Below, piece by piece: positions 1-9,217 of a stretch of 44,401 nucleotides of DNA. The DNA is taken from contig JAKBNI010000008.1 of assembly GCA_021831125.1 (NCBI GenBank), positions 1 to 44,401 of the forward strand, written 5' to 3'. The notes under the pieces are model-generated. The model ran no database searches. It worked only from the letters and a program-made list of their open reading frames with translations, and was not told the DNA's origin. Numbering within the stretch: the first letter of the stretch is position 1; each line of letters begins with the position of its first letter. A program made the position numbers and the translations under genes. This DNA comes from Actinomycetes bacterium. GTDB lineage: Bacteria; Actinomycetota; Acidimicrobiia; Acidimicrobiales; RAAP-2.

Positions 1-1
1 C

Positions 2-250
2 GTCGGGCGGCTCGCGTCGCCCCTACGAGTCCCGTGAGGGCCGCCCGCCCCGCGCCCCGCGCCCCTACGACGAGCGCTCCGAGGGCCGCCCTTCGCGCCC
101 GTCGGGCGGCTCGCGTCGCCCCTACGAGTCCCGTGAGGGCCGCCCGGCCCGCGCCCCGCGCCCCTACGACGAGCGCTCCGAGGGCCGCCCTTCGCGCCCG
201 TCGGGCGGCTCGCGTCGCCCCTACGAGTCCCGTGAGGGCCGCCCGGCCCG
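2..250 (+). repeat. 99-nt tandem repeat (33 codons), about 2.5 copies, running off the left edge
   Basis: gtcgggcggctcgcg starts at 2, 101 and 200 (exact 99-nt period); copies nearly identical (one seen change GRPPR/GRPAR). Confidence 0.93.
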
Positions 251-1211
251 AGGAGGCGCGGCCCCGGCGACACGTCGTCCACGACCGCTCTCACCCGAGG
301 AGCGCCGCCGCGAGGAGATCGAGCGCGCGGCGCGCGAGAAGGGGTGGGGCGGACTCGCTCGACGCGGGGCCGCCGGGATGAGTGAGGAGGAGCGGCCCGC
401 ACCGCGACGAACGAACGCCACGGCCCCGGCGCCCATGGCCGAGTGGGTTCGCGAGGACTCTCCCCGGACGGGAAAGCCGAGTGAGCCCCGGCGGCCGCGG
501 GCGCCCTACGCGCTGCCCGGCGACGTCGCGAGCGAAGTGCGTCGTGCCTTCATCGGCACCGCCCACGCTCGGGAGCGTGCCGTCACCGAGCTCACCAAAG
601 CCGCTGAGGCCTACGACCGGCACCGCTACGAGGAGGCCCTGCGCCACGCGCGGGCGGTGGCCGACCTCGTCCCGGGGGTCGCCGCGGTGCGCGAGCTCGC
701 GGGACTCGCCGCGTACCGGGCCGAGCGCTGGGCGATCGCGCGCAACCAGTTGCGCGCACACTTCGAGATCACCGGCGACGCCGAGCACCTGCCGCTCGTC
801 ATGGACGCCGAGCGGGCCCTGCGCCACGCGCGCGCCGTCGAGCGTGTCTACGGCGAGGTCCTCGAAAGCGAGCCCGGCGCCGACGTGCTCGCCGAGGCGC
901 GCATCGTACAGGCGGGCGCGTGGGCCGACGAGCGGCGCTTCGCCGAGGCGATCGACCTGCTCGTGAGGGCCGGCGCCGCGAAGAAGCTGCGCAACCCCTC
1001 GTTCCGCCACGTCCGTCTGTGGTACGCGCTGGCTGACGTCTACGACCGGGCTGGCGACACGGCCAACGCGCGCGAGCTGTTCGCTCGGGTCGTGGCCGTC
1101 GAGCCCGACGCCTACGACGCGGCCGCGCGGCTGGGCGAGGTGGGCCATAACGTGCGCAAGAACCGCAAGCGTCGCGCGACGCCCACCTCGACCAAGCGCC
1201 GCGACGACTAG
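3..1211 (+). CDS. Arg-rich repeat region followed by TPR-like helical domain; 5' end beyond the window (internal ATG at 378 is an alternative start)
   Basis: Frame 3 is open from the left edge to TAG 1209-1211: ...SGGSRRPYESREGRPARAPRPYDERSEGRPSRP... then RPLSPEERRREEIERAAREKGWGGLARRGAAG-MSEEERP..., then TPR-like helices (AAEAYDRHRYEEALRHARAVADLVPG; ALADVYDRAGDTANARELFARVVAVEPD). Confidence 0.7.
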   Translation, partial: SGGSRRPYESREGRPPRAPRPYDERSEGRPSRPSGGSRRPYESREGRPARAPRPYDERSEGRPSRPSGGSRRPYESREGRPARGGAAPATRRPRPLSPEERRREEIERAAREKGWGGLARRGAAGMSEEERPAPRRTNATAPAPMAEWVREDSPRTGKPSEPRRPRAPYALPGDVASEVRRAFIGTAHARERAVTELTKAAEAYDRHRYEEALRHARAVADLVPGVAAVRELAGLAAYRAERWAIARNQLRAHFEITGDAEHLPLVMDAERALRHARAVERVYGEVLESEPGADVLAEARIVQAGAWADERRFAEAIDLLVRAGAAKKLRNPSFRHVRLWYALADVYDRAGDTANARELFARVVAVEPDAYDAAARLGEVGHNVRKNRKRRATPTSTKRRDD

Positions 1212-1774
1212 CTCGTCATCCCTCCGAGCCCCACGAGGGAGCGGGCGTGCTCGATCTCCCCGAGGTGACGGAGGGCGTGCTGGTAGACCCAACACTCGAG
1301 GGCGTCGGAGCGGGTGATGCCGCGCTCGGCACCGACCAGGGCGGAGAAGGTGTGGGCCAGGCGCTCGGGGTAGGGGGCGGCGACGAGGACCTCGTCGAAG
1401 GCCGCGGGCGCGACCGACGCGACGTAGGACTCGGTGGCGCTGAAGACCCGGTCTTGGAGCGCGACGAAGGCGCCGTAGTCGCCGATGCGCTGCGCCATCA
1501 TCTCCTCGAGGGGTCGCTCCTTGCCGTGGTCGGGGACGCCGAGACCAAGGGCTTCGAGGGCGTCGGGCCCGCAGAGCGGCGCGGGGCCGCCGCACATCGC
1601 CCGGCTCAGGTCCTCGATGAGGAGCTGGTGGACGAGGGAGAAGGCGATAGGCAGGGTGCGCGGCGCCGAGACGGCGTTCACGTGCTCGGGGCCCATGGTG
1701 GCGCAGGCCTCGCGGTAGAGGTGGTGCACGGCACCCAGGCGCCGCGAGAGCGAGTCGCGATAGGCGTCGTCCAT
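1208..1774 (-). CDS. DinB-like / DUF664-like small helical protein
   Basis: MDDAYRDSLSRRLGAVHHLYREAC...HALRHLGEIEHARSLVG; TACGCT 6 nt upstream of the ATG. Confidence 0.6.
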   Translation of the reverse strand: MDDAYRDSLSRRLGAVHHLYREACATMGPEHVNAVSAPRTLPIAFSLVHQLLIEDLSRAMCGGPAPLCGPDALEALGLGVPDHGKERPLEEMMAQRIGDYGAFVALQDRVFSATESYVASVAPAAFDEVLVAAPYPERLAHTFSALVGAERGITRSDALECWVYQHALRHLGEIEHARSLVGLGGMTS

Positions 1775-1830
1775 CGAGCCAGCGTATCGAGGCCCCCGGC
1801 GGAGAATCGGGCCAGGGGTAGTGTCGTGCC

Positions 1831-2880
1831 ATGGACATCGCGTCACTGCTCGGCGACGAGGCCGAGGCCCTCCTCGACCACACGGCGAGCGCCTTTCCCA
1901 AGGACCACCTGACCCTCCCGGGACCGGACTTCCTCGACCGGGTCTTCGTCGCGAGCGACCGGAGCCCGGCGGTGCTGCGCAGCCTGGGCACCCTCTACAA
2001 CCACGGCCGCCTCGCCGGCACCGGCTACGTCTCGATCCTCCCGGTCGACCAGGGGATCGAGCACTCGGCCGCCGCGAGCTTCTCGCCGAACCCCGAGTAC
2101 TTCGACCCGGCGAGGCTGTGCGACCTGGCGATCGAGGCGGGGTGCAACGCCATCGCCACGACGCTCGGGGGCCTGGGCATCGTGGCGCGTCGCTACGCGC
2201 ACAAGATCCCCTTCATCGTCAAGCTCAACCACAACGACCTTCTGCGCTATCCCAACACCTACGACCAGCGGCCCTTCGCCTCGGTCCGCCAGGCCGTGGA
2301 CCTCGGCGCGGTGGGGGTGGGCGCCACCGTCTACTTCGGCTCGCCCGAGTCGGCCCGCCAGATCGAGGAAGTGTCGGCGGCTTTCGCCGAGGCCCACCGC
2401 GCGGGGCTGTTCACGGTGCTCTGGTGCTATCTGCGCAACGACGCCTTCAAGCACGACGGCGTGGACTACGCGGTGGCGGCCGACCTCACGGGGCAGGCCA
2501 ACCACGTCGGGGTGACGATCGAGGCCGACATCATCAAGCAAAAGCAGCCCAGCGTGAACGGCGGCTACAACGTGCTCAAGTTCGGCAAGACCGATCCGCG
2601 CGTCTACGACGAGCTCACGACCGACCACCCCGTCGACCTCACCCGTTGGCAGGTCGTCAACTGCTACGCCGGCCGGATCGGGCTGATCAACTCCGGCGGG
2701 GAGTCCAAGGGCGTCGACGACCTCGCCGACGCCGTGCGCACCGCGGTGATCAACAAGCGGGCCGGGGGACAGGGGCTGATCCTCGGCCGCAAGGCCTTCC
2801 AGCGCCCGCTCGCCGAGGGCGCGGAGGTCATCCGCACCGTTCAGGACGTCTACCTGGACGAGTCCGTCACCGTCGCCTAG
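1831..2880 (+). CDS. class I fructose-bisphosphate aldolase (DhnA/FbaB type)
   Basis: [42 protein letters not shown]. Confidence 0.92.
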   Translation: MDIASLLGDEAEALLDHTASAFPKDHLTLPGPDFLDRVFVASDRSPAVLRSLGTLYNHGRLAGTGYVSILPVDQGIEHSAAASFSPNPEYFDPARLCDLAIEAGCNAIATTLGGLGIVARRYAHKIPFIVKLNHNDLLRYPNTYDQRPFASVRQAVDLGAVGVGATVYFGSPESARQIEEVSAAFAEAHRAGLFTVLWCYLRNDAFKHDGVDYAVAADLTGQANHVGVTIEADIIKQKQPSVNGGYNVLKFGKTDPRVYDELTTDHPVDLTRWQVVNCYAGRIGLINSGGESKGVDDLADAVRTAVINKRAGGQGLILGRKAFQRPLAEGAEVIRTVQDVYLDESVTVA

Positions 2881-3501
2881 GTGGCGCCCGGCGACGAAGC
2901 GACAGAGCGCGGCTGGGCCACCTGGCCCAACGCCGTCACGGTGCTGCGCCTGCTCGCGATCCCGGTGTACCTCTACCTGGTCCTCGCGACCGACCACCGC
3001 GCGGTCGCGGCGTGGCTGCTCGGCGCGCTCGGGGCGACCGACTGGGTGGACGGTTACCTCGCCCGGCGGCTCCACCAGGTCTCGGCCCTCGGCAAGGTCC
3101 TCGATCCCACGGCCGACCGGATCCTCGTCGTCTCGGGCCTCGTGTCGGTCGCGGTGGTGGGGGCGGTGCCGTGGTGGTTCGCCGGGCTCACGCTCGCGCG
3201 GGAAGTGATCGTCTCGGGGGTGACCCTGGTGATCGCCGCCCTCGGCGCCCGACGCATCGACGTGCTGTGGTGGGGCAAGGTGTCCACGTTCGCCCTGATG
3301 ACGACGTACCCGCTGTTCCTTCTGTGCTCAAACCCCCACCACGCCCCCCTTCTCAGTTGGCAGCGCGACGGGCGCGTCGCCGGTTACGTGATCGGGGTGC
3401 TCGGATTGGCGCTGGCCTGGGTCGTGGCGGGGGGCTACGTGGCGCCCGCCCGGCGCGCTCTCGCCGAGGGTCGGGCCGCTCGCGCCGGCCGGGTTGTGTA
3501 A
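2881..3501 (+). CDS. CDP-alcohol phosphatidyltransferase (PgsA-like)
   Basis: DGYLARRLHQVSALGKVLDPTAD matches DGx2ARx8Gx3Dx3D; multiple TM segments; GTG abuts the previous stop. Confidence 0.9.
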   Translation: MAPGDEATERGWATWPNAVTVLRLLAIPVYLYLVLATDHRAVAAWLLGALGATDWVDGYLARRLHQVSALGKVLDPTADRILVVSGLVSVAVVGAVPWWFAGLTLAREVIVSGVTLVIAALGARRIDVLWWGKVSTFALMTTYPLFLLCSNPHHAPLLSWQRDGRVAGYVIGVLGLALAWVVAGGYVAPARRALAEGRAARAGRVV

Positions 3502-3510
3502 GTTGGCGCC

Positions 3511-3891
3511 GTGCAGATCCCGGGCGACCTCCGTTACTCGAACGACCACGAGTGGGCGAGGAAGGAGGGCGACGTCGTGCGCGTGGGCATCACCGACTAC
3601 GCCCAGGACGCCCTGGGCGACGTGGTCTTCGTCGACCTGCCCGAAGTCGGTGACGCGGTCGGTGCCGGTGGCACGCTCGGCGAGGTGGAGTCGACCAAGT
3701 CGGTCTCAGAGGTCTACGCCCCGGTGAGCGGGACGGTTCGCGCCGTCAACGAGGCGCTGCGCCAGTCGCCCGAGCTCGTCAACGCCGAGCCCTACGGTGA
3801 GGGCTGGCTCTGCGAGATCGAGGTCGCCTCGAGCGTGGAGTACGACGGGCTGCTCGACGCGGCCGGCTACGAGGCTCTGACCGGCCACTGA
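3511..3891 (+). CDS. gcvH: glycine cleavage system H protein
   Basis: MQIPGDLRYSNDHEWARKEGDVVRVGITDYAQDALGDVVFVDLPEVG; lipoyl site GEVESTKSVSEVYAPVSG. Confidence 0.97.
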   Translation: MQIPGDLRYSNDHEWARKEGDVVRVGITDYAQDALGDVVFVDLPEVGDAVGAGGTLGEVESTKSVSEVYAPVSGTVRAVNEALRQSPELVNAEPYGEGWLCEIEVASSVEYDGLLDAAGYEALTGH

Positions 3892-3945
3892 GCGGGCGCG
3901 ACGCGACCCCGGCGGGCCCGACGGGGGTTAACTAGTCTGGGCGCC

Positions 3946-4410
3946 GTGAACTGCCGTCGCTGTGGGGAGATCCTCAACGCCAACGCCAACTTCTGTTGGG
4001 CCTGTGGCGCACCTCAGCACGCGACGTCCTCACCCGAGACGGTGGCGGTGCCGGTGGTGCACGCGCCCGACACCCTGCACCCCGAGGCGTGGCGGGGACC
4101 GGGTGGGGAGCACGGCGACGAGCTCGTGATCGCGGCCGGCCCCGAGGCCGGTGCGCGCATTGAGCTCAAGAGCGACGTCACGGCCGTCGGGCGCCACGAG
4201 TCCAGCGAGATCCTCCTCGACGACGTCTCGGTCTCGCGCCACCACGCCGTGTTCACGCGTACCGCGAGTGGGCGGATAACTCTGCGCGACCTCAACTCGC
4301 TCAACGGCACCTACGTCAACGGCCGGCGCGTGGAGGAGACGACGCTCCATTCGGCCGACGAGGTCCAGATCGGGAAGTTCAAGCTCGTGTTCTGGGAGGC
4401 GAACTCATGA
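3946..4410 (+). CDS. zinc-ribbon + FHA-domain protein (GarA position)
   Basis: MNCRRCGEILNANANFCWACGAPQ; FHA core VGRHESSEILLDDVSVSRHHAVF...LRDLNSLNGTYVNGRRV. Confidence 0.93.
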   Translation: MNCRRCGEILNANANFCWACGAPQHATSSPETVAVPVVHAPDTLHPEAWRGPGGEHGDELVIAAGPEAGARIELKSDVTAVGRHESSEILLDDVSVSRHHAVFTRTASGRITLRDLNSLNGTYVNGRRVEETTLHSADEVQIGKFKLVFWEANS

Positions 4411-5213
4411 CCCTCGAGCAGGGGACGATGCGCATCGGGGAGGTCCACGCGCGCCTGCGTCGCGACTACCCGGACTTGGAGCTCTCCAAGATCCGTTACT
4501 ACGAGGATAAGGGGCTCGTGCGACCGAGCCGCAGCCGAAAGGGATACCGGCTCTACTGCGAGCGCGACGTGGCCTGCCTGCGTGAGGCCATCCGTCTCGC
4601 GCAGGAGGAGTTCGTGCCGCTGCGGGTGGTGCGCCTGCGCCTCATCGAGTCGGGACTCTTGGTCGATGGGCCGGTCGCGACGTCGCGGGTCGCGGCGCGC
4701 GAGGCGCTCGCCCCCGCGGTCGTCGCTGCGGCCCCGACGCCCGCGCGCGCCCTCACGGTCGTGCGCCCGGTCGAGTCCGAGCCTGAGGGGGCGCTCGAGG
4801 ACGTCGCCGAGCTCGCCGACCACGCGGGTCCGCGCTCGCTCGCCGAGTTGCTCGTCGAGAGCGGTCTCACGCCCGACGAACTGAACCAGGTGCTCGCCCT
4901 CGGAATCCTCTCTCCGGCGGTCGTCGACGGGCAGGCTCGCTACGACGAGCGCGACGTGGTGATCGCGCGCGCGGTGCGCGACCTGCTCGCGCGCGGGGCC
5001 GACCCGCGCCAGGTGCGGGCCCTCGCGCGGGTGGCCGAGCGTGAGGTCGGCGTGGCCCTGGAGATCGCCGGCCCGCCGTGGGCCCACCCGGAGGCGCCCG
5101 ACGAGCGGCTCGTCGAGGTGGCCGCCCAGGTGGCGGCGTTGCGCGTGGAACTGGTGGCGCGCGAGCTCGAGCGCGAGCTCGCCGCCCGCTCCCTCGCTCC
5201 CCACGGGGCCTAG
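4407..5213 (+). CDS. MerR-family regulator, FtsR/Rv1828-like
   Basis: MRIGEVHARLRRDYPDLELSKIRYYEDKGLVRPSRSRKGYRLYCERDV; position after the FHA gene and before DUF151. Confidence 0.87.
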   Translation: MTLEQGTMRIGEVHARLRRDYPDLELSKIRYYEDKGLVRPSRSRKGYRLYCERDVACLREAIRLAQEEFVPLRVVRLRLIESGLLVDGPVATSRVAAREALAPAVVAAAPTPARALTVVRPVESEPEGALEDVAELADHAGPRSLAELLVESGLTPDELNQVLALGILSPAVVDGQARYDERDVVIARAVRDLLARGADPRQVRALARVAEREVGVALEIAGPPWAHPEAPDERLVEVAAQVAALRVELVARELERELAARSLAPHGA

Positions 5214-5222
5214 GCTGGAATC

Positions 5223-5741
5223 GTGATCGAGGTCGTGCTGAGGGCGGTGCGCGTCGACGTGGGGTCGGCCACGCCCCTGCTCCTGCTCGAGGAGGTCGCC
5301 GGCGAGCGCGTCCTGCCGATCTTCGTGGGCACGCCCGAGGCCGCGGCCATCGCCTACGCCCTCCAGGGGGTCGAGGCCCCCCGTCCGATGAGCCACGACC
5401 TGATGGGTCACGTCATCACCGCGCTCGGCGCGCGCCTGTTCTCCGTCGAGATCACCGAGTTGGTGGCCGGGACGTTCTACGCGAACCTGCGCCTGCTGCG
5501 CGGCAGTGACGAGGTCGTGGTGAGCGCGCGCCCGAGCGACGCCGTCGCCCTCGCCCTTCGGGTGGGCGCCCCGATACTCGTGAGCGACGCGCTGATGGCG
5601 AGCGAGGGTCGCGTCATGGACCTGTCCGAGGAGGACGACGACGAGGAGGCCCCGGTCATCGACGTCGCCGACGAGGCCGACCTGGTGGCCGAGCTGCGCG
5701 CCTTCCTCGACCGGGTGAACCCCGAGGACTTCGGTAAGTGA
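5223..5741 (+). CDS. bifunctional nuclease family (DUF151) protein
   Basis: VLPIFVGTPEAAAIAYALQGVEAPRPMSHDLM...SARPSDAVALALRVGAPILVSDALM, then acidic region. Confidence 0.92.
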   Translation: MIEVVLRAVRVDVGSATPLLLLEEVAGERVLPIFVGTPEAAAIAYALQGVEAPRPMSHDLMGHVITALGARLFSVEITELVAGTFYANLRLLRGSDEVVVSARPSDAVALALRVGAPILVSDALMASEGRVMDLSEEDDDEEAPVIDVADEADLVAELRAFLDRVNPEDFGK

Positions 5742-6343
5742 GCCGAGCGCTCAAGGGGCTCGCGCTCTTCTTCGCCTTCGTCGTCATCTACACGATCAGC
5801 CGGCACGCGATCGACGCCCACTCGAGCTCGACGACCACGACGCCGCCCACGACCACGACGAGCGTCGCGGCGGTGACGACCACGACGGCCCCGGGACCGG
5901 CGTCGTGCGCCGCCGGGGACTTCGCCGGCCGCTTCAACCAGGGCCAGGGGGCCGGCGGCGACGTCTACGCCAGCGTGACGATCACCAAGGACACCGCCGG
6001 GACGTGCACCCTCAAGGGGTGGCCGCGCCTGACCCTGCTCGACGGACAGGGTGGGCTCATCCCCGCGACGGCGACCGACGCGCCCAGCGCCACGACCTCG
6101 GGCGCGTTCTTGTCGCCGCCCCAGGCCAACCAGCCCCCGAGCACCCTGACCCTGGGGAACAACCAGTCGGCGACCTTCGACCTCATCTACTCCGACGTGT
6201 CGGTGGGATCGAGCTGCCCCAGCGCCGTGACCCTGAGCGTGCAGCTCCCCGGCGGGGCGGCCGAGGTGTCGGTGACGGCGGCGCCCCCGGTACAGGCGTG
6301 CAACGGCACCCTCACCGTCTCGCCGTTCTTCGCCGGCGCCTAG
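5738..6343 (+). CDS. membrane-anchored DUF4232-like protein with Thr-rich linker
   Basis: N-terminal TM, SSSTTTTPPTTTTSVAAVTTTTAPG linker, DUF4232-like beta domain; GTGA overlap with the upstream stop. Confidence 0.75.
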   Translation: MSRALKGLALFFAFVVIYTISRHAIDAHSSSTTTTPPTTTTSVAAVTTTTAPGPASCAAGDFAGRFNQGQGAGGDVYASVTITKDTAGTCTLKGWPRLTLLDGQGGLIPATATDAPSATTSGAFLSPPQANQPPSTLTLGNNQSATFDLIYSDVSVGSSCPSAVTLSVQLPGGAAEVSVTAAPPVQACNGTLTVSPFFAGA

Positions 6344-7320
6344 CGGCGGGGGTCGACCAGGATCCGGCCGCGGGTGCGCCCGTGGCGCAGGTCGTCGAAG
6401 GCCCCGGTGAGGTCGGCGAGTCCGACCTCGCGATCGACGAACACCTCGAGGTCGCTCGCGCGCACGGTGCGGGCGACCTCCTCCCAGACTCGTGCGCGCT
6501 GGAGGGTGGGCGCCTCCACGGCGTCGATGCCGAGGAGGCTGACCGCCCGGGTGATGAAGGGGTAGACGGTCGTGGCGAGTTCGGCGCTGGCCACCAGCCC
6601 ACTCGCGGCGACGGCCGCTCCGTGACGCAAGGCCCGCAGGACCTCGGCGAGGGTTGGCCCGCCGACGCAGTCGATCGCGCCGTCCCAGCGCTCGCTCGCG
6701 AGCACGCGCTCGGGTCGGTCGCTCACGTCCTCGCGCCCGACGACGGCCGCCGCGCCGAGCCCGTGGAGCCACTCGGCCGCGTCCGGCGAGCCCGTCGAGG
6801 CGATCGGTCGGTACCCTCGTCGGGCGAGGTAGAAGACGGCCTGGGAGCCCACCCCGCCGGTCGCCCCGGTGACCAGGACCTCGGCGTCCGGGGCGAGGCC
6901 GTGGTGCTCGAGGGCCAGCACGCTCGCCATCGCGGTCCACCCGGCCGTGCCGACGATCATGGCGGCGCGCGCGTCGAGCCCCTCGGGCAGGGGCGAGACC
7001 CATCGGGCGGGCGCGCGGACCTCGGTCGCGAAGCCGCCGTCGCGCTCGACCCCGAGGGTCCCACCGTGCACGGCGACGGTGGTCCCGGCGGGCAACGCCC
7101 CGAACGACTCGATGAGGGATCCCGCCGCGTCGACGCCGCCGACGACCCGCGCGACGCGGCGCACGCGGCTGCGCGCCGTGGCGACCATGGCGTCTTTGTA
7201 GTTGACCCCGGAGTACTCGACGGCCACGTGCGCGTCGTCCTGGTCGAAGCCGTGGGGGGCGACCTCGTCGACGCTGAGGGCCAGTTCGCCGTCGGTCTCC
7301 GTGATTACCAGGGCTCGCAC
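6340..7320 (-). CDS. MDR-superfamily oxidoreductase, YhdH/AcuI (acrylyl-CoA reductase)-like
   Basis: MRALVITETDGEL...YSGVNYKDAMVATARSRV; VTGATGGVGSQAVFYLARRGYRPIASTGS. Confidence 0.87.
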   Translation of the reverse strand: MRALVITETDGELALSVDEVAPHGFDQDDAHVAVEYSGVNYKDAMVATARSRVRRVARVVGGVDAAGSLIESFGALPAGTTVAVHGGTLGVERDGGFATEVRAPARWVSPLPEGLDARAAMIVGTAGWTAMASVLALEHHGLAPDAEVLVTGATGGVGSQAVFYLARRGYRPIASTGSPDAAEWLHGLGAAAVVGREDVSDRPERVLASERWDGAIDCVGGPTLAEVLRALRHGAAVAASGLVASAELATTVYPFITRAVSLLGIDAVEAPTLQRARVWEEVARTVRASDLEVFVDREVGLADLTGAFDDLRHGRTRGRILVDPRR

Positions 7321-7382
7321 GGAACCTGAGCCTAGGTCCGGGGAACCGGTGGCGCGGCGGGGTCGCTCGGTACACTTGGGCG

Positions 7383-8651
7383 GTGGTGGCTCGCCTGGTG
7401 AGGCTTCGCGACGTCGCCGTCTCCCGGTGGGCCCGACTCGGGGGGCTCTCGGGTGACGGCGTGCTCTACCTGGCCTCGGCCGTCTTCGCGACCCTGCTCG
7501 GCGTGTACTCGACCCAGGGCGCGCAGTGGCAGTGGGGCTACCTGACGATCGGCCCCTACGCGCTCGTCGGCGTCGTGGCCCTCCTGCTCTCTCGACGGGT
7601 GCGCCGCCGTGTCCACCTCGCCCGGGTCGTACTGCTCGTGGCGGTGGGGATCGGCGCGGTGGCGGTGCCCCTCGGCCTCGAGGCCCACTGGCACCACGCC
7701 CAGCCCGAGGTCGGAGTCATCACCCGAGCCGGCCAGGCGCTCTCGAAGGATCACACGCCCTATCGCGCCTACGACCACAACGGCAAGGTCGTGGGCGAGA
7801 TCAAGGGACTGCCGGCCTTCGAGTCGTTCTTCCCGTACTTCCCGCTCATGGGGGTCTTCGGGCTGCCCTCGGCGACGACCCACGAGGCCGACGGGCTCAC
7901 CGACGCGCGCATCATCATGACGCTCATGACCCTGGTGACGAGCGCCGCCGCGCTGGCTCTGCTGCGAGCGCGCTCGGACCAGAAGCTCCGCGTCGCCCAG
8001 GTGCTCCTCGTCCTGCCGACCGGGGCGCTCTTCCTCTCGACCGGCGGGGACGACATGCCGATCCTCGCGCTCTGCCTGCTCGCCGTGGCCGCACTGCAGC
8101 GCCGACAGGCCAACCTCACCGGCCTCGCGCTCGGCCTGGCGGCGGCGATGAAGCTCACGGCGTGGCCCCTCGCCGCCGGCGCCCTGCTCGTGGCGCGCGA
8201 CCGGGAGGGGCGACCCGTCTGGCCGCGGGTCCTCGCGTGGGTCGGGGTGATCGTGCTCGCCACGACGCTGCCCTTCGCCGTGCGCGACCCGGCCGCGTTC
8301 ATGGCCAACGTCTTCGCCTTCCCCCTCGGGCTGGCCGGGGTGACCTCGCCGGCGGCGAGCGCCCTGCCCGGTCACATCCTGACGACCTGGGAGCCGGTGC
8401 TCGGTCACGTGCTGGCCCCGGTGACCTTCGTGGTGGGCGGGGCGTTCTTCGCGCGCTACCTGCGCCGGCACCATCCCCTCACCCTCAGCCAGCTGCTCGC
8501 GGTGCTCTCGGTGGCCTTCGCGGTCGTGATCTGCGTGGCCTCGGCGACCCGGGTCGGCTACGTGATCTACCCGCTGAACCTCGCCCTGTGGTCCGCGATC
8601 ACCCGGCGCGCCGCGGTGGAGGAGCCCGAGCTCGTGGCGGTCGCGGCCTAG
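7383..8651 (+). CDS. polytopic membrane protein, GT87/DUF2029-like glycosyltransferase
   Basis: About 10 predicted TM segments; ALGLAAAMKLTAWPLAAGALL and ATRVGYVIYPLNLALWS resemble GT-C/GT87 proteins. Confidence 0.65.
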   Translation: MVARLVRLRDVAVSRWARLGGLSGDGVLYLASAVFATLLGVYSTQGAQWQWGYLTIGPYALVGVVALLLSRRVRRRVHLARVVLLVAVGIGAVAVPLGLEAHWHHAQPEVGVITRAGQALSKDHTPYRAYDHNGKVVGEIKGLPAFESFFPYFPLMGVFGLPSATTHEADGLTDARIIMTLMTLVTSAAALALLRARSDQKLRVAQVLLVLPTGALFLSTGGDDMPILALCLLAVAALQRRQANLTGLALGLAAAMKLTAWPLAAGALLVARDREGRPVWPRVLAWVGVIVLATTLPFAVRDPAAFMANVFAFPLGLAGVTSPAASALPGHILTTWEPVLGHVLAPVTFVVGGAFFARYLRRHHPLTLSQLLAVLSVAFAVVICVASATRVGYVIYPLNLALWSAITRRAAVEEPELVAVAA

Positions 8652-9217
8652 ACGGTCTGGGAGTTCTGGAAGAGGGTGAAGCTCCACTCCACGTGGCCCG
8701 AGGGGGTGGCGAGGATCGTGACGCCGATCTCCCAGTAGAAGCCGTCGCTCGAGGAGCGCTGGAAGAGGTACTGGGGGTGGCCCGTCGGCGAGGGGCTCGT
8801 CGAGAACAGGCTCCAGCCGAGGGCCGGCAGGTGGGCGCGGTAGAAGCCGAGGACCTCGCCGCTCGTGGCGTGGGCCGTCGCGAGTTTCTCGACGCAGTCG
8901 AAGTCGCCGGCGCCGAGGTTAGGCGTGGTCGAGCCGGGCCGGGGCGTCGTGGCGACCGGGAAGACGAAGCCGCTCACGAGGTCGTGGGGGACCTCGAGGG
9001 GCTGGTCGCAGTAGGCGAGGCCCGCGACGAGCGGGTGCTCGGCGGGCAGGCCGCCCACCACCACCGGGGCGGGGCCGGTGGTCGAGACGACCGGCCGGGC
9101 CGTCACCCAGTCGACGATGAGGAAGGTGGCGAGCAGCGCGATCCCCACCAGGGCGATCGTCGCGGCGGGCCAGATGCTCGTCGTGGTGGTGAGCGGGGGG
9201 CGCGGGGTGTCGCTCAC
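8648..9217 (-). CDS. hypothetical single-TM exported/anchored protein
   Basis: [38 protein letters not shown]...; GTG overlaps the thiD stop (GTGA). Confidence 0.7.
   Translation of the reverse strand: MSDTPRPPLTTTTSIWPAATIALVGIALLATFLIVDWVTARPVVSTTGPAPVVVGGLPAEHPLVAGLAYCDQPLEVPHDLVSGFVFPVATTPRPGSTTPNLGAGDFDCVEKLATAHATSGEVLGFYRAHLPALGWSLFSTSPSPTGHPQYLFQRSSSDGFYWEIGVTILATPSGHVEWSFTLFQNSQTV

Noticed and set aside
2-250. CRISPR array
   Set aside because: Contiguous in-frame coding tandem repeat without variable spacers.
34-381. 115-aa ORF (RAARPAPRAPTTSAPRAALRARR)
   Set aside because: Frame 1 shadow of the frame 3 repeat region; composition and codon pattern favour frame 3, though its TGA overlapping ATG 378 was noted.
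291-1991. Very long antisense ORFs in the track (e.g. 291-1991 -, 8648-10972 -, 13892-16309 -, 1821-3653 +)
   Set aside because: High-GC shadow ORFs opposite or out of frame with clear genes; low-complexity Arg/Pro/Gly composition and no domain signal. Only the terminal 8648-9217 part of the 8648-10972 ORF was kept.
5823-5890. Micro-repeat of ACGACC as a regulatory element
   Set aside because: Encodes the Thr-rich linker of the DUF4232-like protein.
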